Part shown: positions 6,318-11,657 of the stretch, piece after piece
How positions within the stretch are numbered: the stretch's first letter is position 1
How the letters are laid out: every line of letters begins with the position of its first letter
DNA from: an uncultured Eubacteriales bacterium
Lineage (GTDB): Bacteria > Bacillota > Clostridia > Oscillospirales > Acutalibacteraceae
NCBI GenBank assembly: GCA_934667575.1
Contig: CAKUME010000016.1
Span: forward strand, 1 to 11,657
Direction of reading: 5' to 3'
DNA length: 11,657 bases
Translations under genes and position numbers: made by a program
The notes under the pieces: generated by a model
Database searches by the model: none
What the model saw: the letters and a program-made list of their open reading frames with translations, nothing else
What the model was told of the DNA's origin: nothing

Positions 6318-8072
6318 TCAAACGGCGAGCGTGTATTTCTGCGCGTATTCGTCATAAAGTGCGTTAAAATCGCTGTTGCCGTACTTAATGCCGTTGAGAT
6401 ATTTGTGTGTGTCAAAGCTGTTGTGCACCACTTCGATGATGGCCACGGCCACGTTGGAACAATGATCCGACACGCGCTCATAGTTCGTGAGCAGATCGGA
6501 GAGGATAAAGCCCATTTCAATGGTGCAGGAGCCGCGCTGCAGGCGCTGAATATGATTGCTGCGAATGGCGGCGATCAACCCGTCGATCACTTGCTCCAGC
6601 GGTTCCACGCGCCCGGCCAGATCGAGATCGTTTTTGCGGTAGGCCTCGTTGGTGAGGTTCAAAATTTCCACGACCGCGCCGGTGAGCACATGCAGCTCGC
6701 GGCGTGCTTCGTCGGTGAAGCCAATCTGTTTGTCGTATAGCTCGCGCGACACCTTGAGCAGGTTCACCGCGTGATCGCCCAAACGCTCAAAGTTGCCCAC
6801 CACATGCAGCATTTTGGAAATGCGCTGGCTGTCCTCCTGCGAAAGCGCCTGCCCCGACAGCTTTACCAGATAGGTGCTCAGGCTGTCCTCAAGCGAATCG
6901 AGCTGGTCTTCCTGCTCCATAATCCAGTCGGCGGTTTTTTCATCATAATGATAAAGAATACTCGTCACCGCGAGCAGCATCGACTTGGCGGTGTCGCTCA
7001 TTTTGACCGTGTAGCTGTTGCATTCCTGAATGGCCACACTCGGCGAACGCAGCAAACGTTCATCCAGTGTGAACACCGGATGCGCGTCCGGATGCTTTTT
7101 GTCGGGCACCAGCCACTCCACCAGATGCGCCAGCTTTTTGGAAAACGGCATCAGCAGCACCGCATTGGCCACGTTGAACGCCGTGTGCATCAGCGCGATC
7201 GTTACCGGCGACACGGCAAAATCGGCGAACGAAAAATCAAAAATGGCGTTGCCAATGCTATACAGCGAGAGGAACACCACCGTGCCGATCACATTGATCG
7301 TCACATGCAGCGCCGCCACACGCTTGGCTTTGGCATTGGTGCCGATGCACGAAATGATCGCGGTGATGCAGGTGCCGATATTTTGGCCGAGCACGATCGG
7401 AAACGCCATGCTGCAAGTGATGTTGCCGGTGAGCGACAGCGCCTGCAAAATGCCGATCGACGCGGCCGAACTTTGAATGAGCGCAGTGAACAGCGTGCCC
7501 ACCAGCACACCGATGAGCGGGTTATTGAATTTTACCAGCAGCTCGCTGAACTGCGGCATATCCGCGAGCGGGCGAACGGCCTCGGTCATCAGCTGCATGC
7601 CATACATCAGCACCGCGAAGCCGACGAAAATGGTGCCGATGCTGCGCGTGCGGTCTTTTTTGGACACCATGGTCATCACAATGCCCGCAAACGCCAGCAA
7701 CGGCGAAAAATTCTCGGGCTTGAGCAACGAAATCACCAGGCTGTCGCTCTGAATGCCCGAGAGCGACAAGATCCATGCGGTGAGCGTGGTGCCAATATTG
7801 GCGCCGAACACCACGTCGATGGTTTGCGAGAACTGCATAATTCCGGAGTTCACCAGGCCGACCAGCATCACGGTGGTAGCCGACGAAGACTGCACTGCCA
7901 CGGTGATCGCTGCGCCAAGCAGCAGGCTGATCAGCGGGTTAGCGGTCATTTTGCGCAGCAGCTGCTCCAGTTTGCCGCCCGCCATTTTTTCGAGGTTGCC
8001 CGACATGACCTGCATGCCAAACAAGAAAAAGGTCAGGCCGCAAATCAGCCGAATGATCGAGAAGATGTTCAT
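6318..8072 (-). CDS. Na+/phosphate cotransporter with C-terminal PhoU-like domain (NptA/YjbB type)
   Basis: A 584-residue membrane protein. The first about 320 residues hold two inverted Na/Pi-cotransporter repeats: QSSSATT (61-67) with GANIGTT (90-96), and QSSAAS (200-205) with GQNIGT (229-234), the paired signature of the SLC34/NptA family. Hydrophobic segments before, between and after these motifs give roughly eight membrane passes. Residues about 345-565 form a cytoplasmic PhoU-like helical domain with the metal-binding style blocks FERLGDHAVNL and YERVSDHCSN. The protein moves inorganic phosphate with sodium; YjbB-type members can act in export, so the direction is not certain. Start: ATG at 8072 with GGAGGAG upstream; the frame extends 10 codons further but without a site. 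A Pho box and a -10 box precede it and a terminator isolates it from the kinase gene, so it is a separate unit that the neighbouring two-component pair probably controls. Confidence 0.93.
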   Translation of the reverse strand: MNIFSIIRLICGLTFFLFGMQVMSGNLEKMAGGKLEQLLRKMTANPLISLLLGAAITVAVQSSSATTVMLVGLVNSGIMQFSQTIDVVFGANIGTTLTAWILSLSGIQSDSLVISLLKPENFSPLLAFAGIVMTMVSKKDRTRSIGTIFVGFAVLMYGMQLMTEAVRPLADMPQFSELLVKFNNPLIGVLVGTLFTALIQSSAASIGILQALSLTGNITCSMAFPIVLGQNIGTCITAIISCIGTNAKAKRVAALHVTINVIGTVVFLSLYSIGNAIFDFSFADFAVSPVTIALMHTAFNVANAVLLMPFSKKLAHLVEWLVPDKKHPDAHPVFTLDERLLRSPSVAIQECNSYTVKMSDTAKSMLLAVTSILYHYDEKTADWIMEQEDQLDSLEDSLSTYLVKLSGQALSQEDSQRISKMLHVVGNFERLGDHAVNLLKVSRELYDKQIGFTDEARRELHVLTGAVVEILNLTNEAYRKNDLDLAGRVEPLEQVIDGLIAAIRSNHIQRLQRGSCTIEMGFILSDLLTNYERVSDHCSNVAVAIIEVVHNSFDTHKYLNGIKYGNSDFNALYDEYAQKYTLAV

Positions 8073-8124
8073 TGCGTTCGACTCCTCCACATTTTTCCAC
8101 ATATTTTGTCATAATACTGTATTG

Positions 8125-8130
8125 ATTATA
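8125..8130 (-). promoter_or_regulatory. -10 box of the Na/Pi cotransporter promoter
   Basis: A consensus TATAAT on the minus strand (complement of 8125-8130), about 50 bases before the ATG. The -35 position reads TTCCGT, a poor match, as expected for a promoter that needs an activator. A second, weaker TATTAT lies at 8111-8116. Confidence 0.55.
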
Positions 8131-8162
8131 CCGTGCACACGTTTTTTACGGAAGCGCGTTTC

Positions 8163-8190
8163 GGTTAAGTCTGTGTTAAATCTTTGTAAA
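8163..8190 (-). promoter_or_regulatory. Pho box: three phased TTAACA-like repeats
   Basis: Read on the minus strand the sequence is TTTACA, 5 bases, TTAACA, 5 bases, TTAACC. The 11-base period and TT(A/T/C)ACA sequence match the known binding site of Firmicute PhoP. A degenerate fourth unit (TTTTCC) may precede it by the same spacing. It lies about 33 bases upstream of the TATAAT at 8130, a place suited to activation of the cotransporter gene by phosphorylated PhoP/PhoB. Confidence 0.75.
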
Positions 8191-8216
8191 GCCGAGGAAA
8201 AGCGCCTGCACGCAGC

Positions 8217-8244
8217 AAAAAATCCGGCGCGTTTCACGCCGGAT
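8217..8244 (-). terminator. Terminator of the two-component operon, overlapping the kinase stop codon
   Basis: ATCCGGCG (8222-8229) and CGCCGGAT (8237-8244) pair perfectly around a 7-base loop. On the minus strand a run of T residues follows (complement of 8217-8222). The 5' arm encodes the last kinase residues Asp-Pro-Ala and the TGA stop (8236-8234) lies in the loop. It separates the kinase transcript from the cotransporter promoter. Confidence 0.88.
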
Positions 8245-9616
8245 CACTGGGCGGTTCGGCGCGCGCGGGAAAATCGAGCGAAATGGTGGTGCCAACGCCG
8301 GGCGTGCTGTCCACATGAATTTGCGCGCGGTGGAGCAGCGCGCCGTGCTTCACGATCGACAGCCCCAGCCCGGTGCCGCCCAGCTCGCGCGAGTGGCTTT
8401 TGTCCACGCGATAAAAGCGCTCGAACACGCGCGGAATTTCCTCGGCGCGAATGCCGATGCCGGTGTCGGCCACCGAAAGATGTGCGCCGCCGTTTGCGGC
8501 GGGTTCTGCCGTCACCGCCACGGAACCGTGTTCCCGGTTATATTTTACCGCATTGTCGCACAGATTGTACACGATCTCCTCAAGCACATTGGGGGTACCC
8601 CACACCGTGACGGGCGCACCGTCGAGCGCAAACCGAATGCCGCGTTTGTCGGCGAGCGGCTGAAGCCGGGCAATCACCTCGCGGCAGAGCGCATACAGAT
8701 CCACCGGTTCGCGCGTGACCTCCACCGACTGATCGTCGAGCCGCGACAGACGCAGAATATCGTTCACCAAGGTGATCATATGTTGTGCCTCGGTGTAGAT
8801 TTTGCCTGCAAACCGGCTCACATCTTCCGGGCGAACCAGCCCGTCGCGCAAAATTTCGGCAAAGCCGGAAATGGAGGTGAGCGGCGTTTTGAGCTCATGA
8901 GATACGTTGGCGGTAAATTCCCGGCGAAACTGGTCCTGCTGGTCATGCTCGGCACGCAGCTGCTCCATTTGGGATTGCAGCTGACGGTTTTGAAGATTGA
9001 TGCGCTGCACGAGCGGGCGCAGCTCATCGTAAACATCGCGCTCATCGGGGTGGCGCAGGTCGATTTCGTTGATGGGGCGCATCACGGCGCGCGCCAGCCG
9101 GCCGGCCACCAGCACCGACATCACCAGCGCGAGCACCAGCGCCAACACCATTTGCGAGAACATGTTGACAATCAGCGTGCCCACCGTGAGCTGCGGCGTG
9201 CTGACGCGCAGCACGCGGCCGTCTTGCAGACGCTCGGCGCAGTTCATGGTGCGCACCCCCGCGGTGGCGGACATGCGCACGCTTTCGCCGCTGCCGGATG
9301 CCAAGGCCTGTGCGATCTCGGCGCGGTCGCGGTGGTTGTCCATCGAGCGGGGATCGTTCGCACTGTCGTACACCACCGTGCCGTCGCGGTCGATCAGCGT
9401 GAGGCGCAGCGCCGGATCCTGTGGCGGTTCGCGCAAAAAGGCGTCGCCGCCGCGGTCGGCGGCCGCAGCCAGCCACCGGGTTTCGGCGCGCAGCTCGTCG
9501 CGGCGGCGCGCATTGAAAAAGGAATAGGTCACGCTCGTGATGAGCAGCAGGCAAAGCAAAAAAATGGTGATTGCGAGCAGAAAAATATTTTTAAAAATTT
9601 TTTGCCGCATGGTCAT
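8234..9616 (-). CDS. phoR: PhoR-type sensor histidine kinase
   Basis: A 460-residue membrane kinase. Segment 11-31 is a first transmembrane helix, 32 to about 147 an extracytoplasmic region, and about 147-172 a second helix. A short HAMP-like and coiled-coil linker (about 173-230) follows; no PAS domain is evident. The kinase core has the H box FTANVSHELKTPLTS with His240, N box NLCDNAVKYN (351-360), G1 DTGIGI (384-389), F box FERFYR and G2 GGTGLGLSIVKH (413-424). It would autophosphorylate His240 and pass phosphate to Asp50 of the regulator encoded just upstream (74-base gap, same strand). The start is supported by AAAGGAG 9 bases before the ATG. The PhoR call rests on the H-box sequence, the paired regulator and the adjacent Pho-box-controlled phosphate transporter; which signal it senses is not shown by sequence. 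Confidence 0.9.
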   Translation of the reverse strand: MTMRQKIFKNIFLLAITIFLLCLLLITSVTYSFFNARRRDELRAETRWLAAAADRGGDAFLREPPQDPALRLTLIDRDGTVVYDSANDPRSMDNHRDRAEIAQALASGSGESVRMSATAGVRTMNCAERLQDGRVLRVSTPQLTVGTLIVNMFSQMVLALVLALVMSVLVAGRLARAVMRPINEIDLRHPDERDVYDELRPLVQRINLQNRQLQSQMEQLRAEHDQQDQFRREFTANVSHELKTPLTSISGFAEILRDGLVRPEDVSRFAGKIYTEAQHMITLVNDILRLSRLDDQSVEVTREPVDLYALCREVIARLQPLADKRGIRFALDGAPVTVWGTPNVLEEIVYNLCDNAVKYNREHGSVAVTAEPAANGGAHLSVADTGIGIRAEEIPRVFERFYRVDKSHSRELGGTGLGLSIVKHGALLHRAQIHVDSTPGVGTTISLDFPARAEPPSDPA

Positions 9617-9690
9617 CGCGCCGCACTCCTTTGTTTTGATGTTCGCATTCGAAGCCCCGTGTTTACGCCACGCGCCATGCGGGCGGCCGT

Positions 9691-10359
9691 TTATTGCGGA
9701 CGAATGCGATACCCCACGCCGCGCACGGTTTCAATGCATTCCCCCGCACTGCCGAGCTTTTGGCGCAGGGTGCGAATGTGCACGTCCACCGTGCGGTTTT
9801 CGCCGGTGAACGAATATCCCCAAATTTCGTTGAGCAGCTGATCGCGTGAAAAAACGGCGCCACCGCTGCGCATCAGCAGCAGGAGCAGCTCATATTCCTT
9901 GCGCGTGAGCGTCACGCGCGCGCCATCCACCGTGACCAAATGCTGCTGCGGGCAAACGCGCAGCGCACCGGCGCAATATTCCTCCGCCGCAAGCGCCGCC
10001 GTGCGGCGCAGCACGGCCTTAATGCGCGCCACCAGCTCCATCATGCCAAAGGGCTTGGTCACATAGTCGTCGGCGCCGCAGTTGAGCCCCACCACGCGGT
10101 CGTATTCGCTGCCCCGCGCCGTGAGAATGATCACCGGTACCCGTGCGGTTTCGGGCGCGGCACGCAGCCGACGCAGCACCGAAAGCCCGTCCTCCTCGGG
10201 CAGCATCAGATCGAGTAGCACCAGCGAGGGGCGCTCCTGCGCGAGCGACTGATAAAATTCGGAGGGCGCGGCATATCCCTTGGCCGCCATGTTCATCGTG
10301 CCGAGCGTATACACGACCAGTTCGCGGATGTTTTTGTCGTCTTCCACCAATGCGATCAT
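9691..10359 (-). CDS. phoP: PhoB/PhoP-type response regulator (OmpR family)
   Basis: A 222-residue regulator from the ATG at 10359. The receiver domain (1-120) carries the acidic pair Asp7-Asp8, phosphoacceptor Asp50 in LVLLDLMLPEEDG, Thr80 and Lys102 in the DDYVTKPF block. The C-terminal winged helix (about 130-222) has the OmpR-type segments LTRKEYELLLLLM, FSRDQLLNEIWGY and RTVDVHIRTLRQKLG, ending GVGYRIRPQ. GGGAGGA lies 11 bases before this ATG; the frame is open 13 codons further to 10398, but the M-I-A-L-V-E-D-D start fits the family and the ribosome binding site. It is the first gene of the two-gene unit with the kinase, and the likely ligand of the Pho box at 8163-8190. No Pho box is seen at its own promoter. 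Confidence 0.93.
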   Translation of the reverse strand: MIALVEDDKNIRELVVYTLGTMNMAAKGYAAPSEFYQSLAQERPSLVLLDLMLPEEDGLSVLRRLRAAPETARVPVIILTARGSEYDRVVGLNCGADDYVTKPFGMMELVARIKAVLRRTAALAAEEYCAGALRVCPQQHLVTVDGARVTLTRKEYELLLLLMRSGGAVFSRDQLLNEIWGYSFTGENRTVDVHIRTLRQKLGSAGECIETVRGVGYRIRPQ

Positions 10360-10433
10360 AATTTTCCGGTTCCTCCCTGTTTTTTGGCGCACTTCCATTG
10401 CCGTTCTCGTCCATTATCAAAATTTATACCCCT

Positions 10434-10462
10434 ATTATAGCATATTATCGTCTGCGTTTCCA
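10434..10462 (-). promoter_or_regulatory. Promoter of the two-component operon
   Basis: On the minus strand TGGAAA (complement of 10457-10462), 17 bases, then consensus TATAAT (complement of 10434-10439) with TGC before it, an extended -10. The predicted start is near 10427, leaving a leader of about 68 bases. No TTAACA repeats lie near it. Confidence 0.65.
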
Positions 10463-10507
10463 CCCTTTTTTACGGGAACGGAGAAAAATGCATGCGCACA
10501 AAAACCG

Positions 10508-10536
10508 TTGACAAAGATTTTTGCGCGTGCTACAAT
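10508..10536 (+). promoter_or_regulatory. Strong sigma-A promoter of the small membrane protein gene
   Basis: Consensus TTGACA (10508-10513), exactly 17 bases, then TACAAT (10531-10536) with TGC forming an extended -10. Start predicted near 10543, leader about 70 bases. It is one of the best promoter matches in the window and is divergent from the two-component promoter, the two -35 boxes being 45 bases apart. Confidence 0.8.
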
Positions 10537-10613
10537 AAGCACAGAGAACGGCGCGCCGCGTTCCGGCGCCCGCACCAGATTGATACATTGATATATTTAA
10601 GGAGACGAATACC

Positions 10614-10937
10614 ATGACGCTCGAATCCCTGCTGACCCGGCGCTCCGGATTTCACCTGCTCTGCGCGCTGCCGGGCATTGTTCTGCCCGCCATTTTCGGC
10701 ACCTCGCTGAATGGGGAATGGTGGGGCTACGCCGCGCTGTTTGTTGTTTGCATCTGCGCGGCGGTGGTCAACCTGGCCTGCATTCCGCTTGCGGTCATGC
10801 CGCAGTGCCGCAAAATTTATCCGGCCGTGTCGGCGGCAGCCTATTTGCTGTTCATTCCCACCCTGTGCGCGCTGATTCTGGCGGCCCTATTCGGCGTGCT
10901 CATGCTGTTCGGCTTTCGGTTCACGCATGCGGCGTGA
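10614..10937 (+). CDS. Small hypothetical membrane protein
   Basis: A 107-residue protein with a strong ribosome binding site (AAGGAG at 10599-10604) 9 bases before the ATG. Three hydrophobic segments are visible: about 13-29 (HLLCALPGIVLPAIFG), 37-62 (WGYAALFVVCICAAVVNLACIPLA) and 74-103 (LLFIPTLCALILAALFGVLMLFG), separated by short polar turns including the basic QCRKIYP. I recognise no family, and no catalytic motif is seen. Its promoter is close to consensus, so it is probably well expressed. It is divergent from the phosphate two-component operon and convergent with the AraC-type gene; the position suggests but does not show a link to phosphate sensing. The stop codon lies within a perfect hairpin. 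Confidence 0.8.
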   Translation: MTLESLLTRRSGFHLLCALPGIVLPAIFGTSLNGEWWGYAALFVVCICAAVVNLACIPLAVMPQCRKIYPAVSAAAYLLFIPTLCALILAALFGVLMLFGFRFTHAA

Positions 10938-10941
10938 ACCG
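10917..10941. other. Perfect hairpin between convergent genes, without T-run
   Basis: Arms 10917-10926 and 10932-10941 pair perfectly over 10 bp with a 5-base loop. The TGA stop of the small membrane protein (10935-10937) sits in the 3' arm. Neither strand has a T-run after it. It lies 22 bases past the AraC-type stop codon on the minus strand, so it may serve the 3' ends of both transcripts. Confidence 0.6.
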
Positions 10942-10962
10942 GTACTCGCGGCGCGCGGTCCG

Positions 10963-11657
10963 TTAACGCAGCGGCGTGGTTTGCTCATATTGCCGAAACA
11001 CGCGGATGAAATAGCCGCTGTCGGCAAACCCGCAGCGCTCGGCGGTGTGATCCACCGACTCGCCCGCTTCCAGCAGCGCCCGCGCGCGGTTGATGCGCGT
11101 TTGCGTGATATATTGGTTCACGCTCATGCCCAAATAGGCGCGAAAATCGCCGGTGAGCTTGGTGCGCCCCACGCCTGCCGCTTCGGCCAACCGTTCAATG
11201 GTGAGCTTTTCCCCCAAATGTGCCGCCACAAACGCGGTCACATCCGCAAGATAGGGCGCTTCGGTGTGGCGGGGCGCATTTTCGTGCAGCCGCCAGCGCG
11301 CCGCCATTTCGCTCAAAATGTACCCCGTCAGCAGCCGCTTGCGCTCGTCCGCATCCGGCTGCTTTTCCAATTCCAGCAAAATGCGCGCCACCGAGGCCAA
11401 TTCCTGCGCCGCGCGGGTGGCAAGCGGCAGCAGCACGGCATCCTCGGTGCGGGAGGGGCTGAGCAGTGTGGTAGCCGATGCCGGAATGCCCTTGTAGTCC
11501 GGCGGGAACCAGATATAAAAGCGTTCATACACGCCGGAGCGATTCACCTGCGTGTGCGCGCGCTGGGCGCGGTAGAGCAGCAGGCATGCGCCCGAGTGGC
11601 TGTAGCGCCCGTGGGGAGTGAGCGCAGTCACATGGCCGGCGGTGATCAGCAGCAGCT
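10963..11657 (-). CDS. AraC-family transcriptional regulator, N terminus cut by the right edge
   Basis: The frame is open to the window edge, reading L-L-L-I-T-A-G-H-V-T before the GTG at 11631, so that GTG is an internal codon and the true start lies outside. About 231 residues are visible. The N-terminal part has the cupin-like ligand domain (LLLITAGHVTALTPHG, then GVYERFYIWFPPDY). The C-terminal 100 residues are two AraC helix-turn-helix units: LTIERLAEAAGVGRTKLTGDFRAYLG and the second with ERCGFADSGYFIRVFRQY, the conserved AraC signature. Cupin plus AraC members usually sense small sugars or other carbon compounds and activate neighbouring genes; the target is probably beyond the window. 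It ends convergently with the small membrane protein gene. Confidence 0.9.
   Translation of the reverse strand, partial: LLLITAGHVTALTPHGRYSHSGACLLLYRAQRAHTQVNRSGVYERFYIWFPPDYKGIPASATTLLSPSRTEDAVLLPLATRAAQELASVARILLELEKQPDADERKRLLTGYILSEMAARWRLHENAPRHTEAPYLADVTAFVAAHLGEKLTIERLAEAAGVGRTKLTGDFRAYLGMSVNQYITQTRINRARALLEAGESVDHTAERCGFADSGYFIRVFRQYEQTTPLR

Noticed and set aside
6771..8114. Long plus-strand open frame (447 codons) opposite the Na/Pi cotransporter
   Set aside because: Translation is His/Arg/Gln-rich with no family motif and no ribosome binding site; the minus-strand reading has clear cotransporter and PhoU motifs.
8315..9841. Long plus-strand open frame (508 codons) opposite the kinase and regulator
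   Set aside because: It mirrors the codons of the histidine kinase and response regulator, whose catalytic boxes are intact; a by-product of GC-rich codon use.
10401..10551. GAGAACGGC occurring in the leaders of both divergent transcripts (minus strand at 10409-10401, plus strand near 10543)
   Set aside because: A 9-base match with no symmetry or fixed position relative to the two promoters; chance is a sufficient explanation.
10544..10562. GAACG/CGTTC hairpin in the leader of the small membrane protein
   Set aside because: Short stem around an 8-base GC-rich loop with no riboswitch-like architecture; too little to call a regulatory RNA.

Overview
The window reads as chromosomal DNA of a Gram-positive bacterium, most likely a Clostridia-type Bacillota (Firmicutes). 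The evidence is strong purine-rich ribosome binding sites, sigma-A type promoters, many hairpin/T-run terminators, a TTAACA-type Pho box, and the gene families present (UPF0371, a Na/Pi cotransporter with a PhoU tail, a short Firmicute-type NagB). The order or genus cannot be fixed from the sequence alone. The left end (about 1-3100) is visibly more AT-rich than the rest. There is no phage, transposon, CRISPR, tRNA or rRNA signal.

Layout. At 1-35 there is the probable start of a minus-strand gene running off the left edge. A terminator-like hairpin at 77-106 stands directly in front of a plus-strand SGNH/GDSL hydrolase (132-1145), followed by a UPF0371 (DUF1846) gene with its own promoter and terminator (1216-2819). 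From 2772 to 3097 no gene is visible; the stretch holds back-to-back terminators. On the minus strand follow a sugar phosphate isomerase/epimerase (3098-3853), glucosamine-6-phosphate deaminase nagB (4100-4825) and a ROK-family regulator (4898-6115). Next on the minus strand is a phosphate block: Na/Pi cotransporter (6318-8072), PhoR-type histidine kinase (8234-9616) and PhoB/PhoP-type response regulator (9691-10359). The right end has a small plus-strand membrane protein (10614-10937) convergent with an AraC-family regulator that runs off the window (10963-11657).

How the genes work together. The clearest system is phosphate homeostasis. A two-component pair of PhoR/PhoP type is transcribed toward the transporter gene, and three 11-bp-phased TTAACA-like repeats lie upstream of that gene, so the transporter is probably a direct target of the neighbouring regulator. 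The second theme is amino-sugar use: a ROK repressor-like protein sits immediately upstream of nagB. An inverted repeat lies in the nagB leader, and an identical 12-mer occurs in both the ROK promoter and the promoter region of the isomerase gene, suggesting shared control. The SGNH hydrolase resembles two-domain carbohydrate esterases and could feed the same carbohydrate metabolism, but that link is only inferred from proximity.

No wholly new multi-gene system is evident. The parts least explained are the hairpin in front of the SGNH gene, the shared 12-mer, the strongly promoted small membrane protein divergent from the phosphate regulator, and the UPF0371 gene, whose function is unknown.
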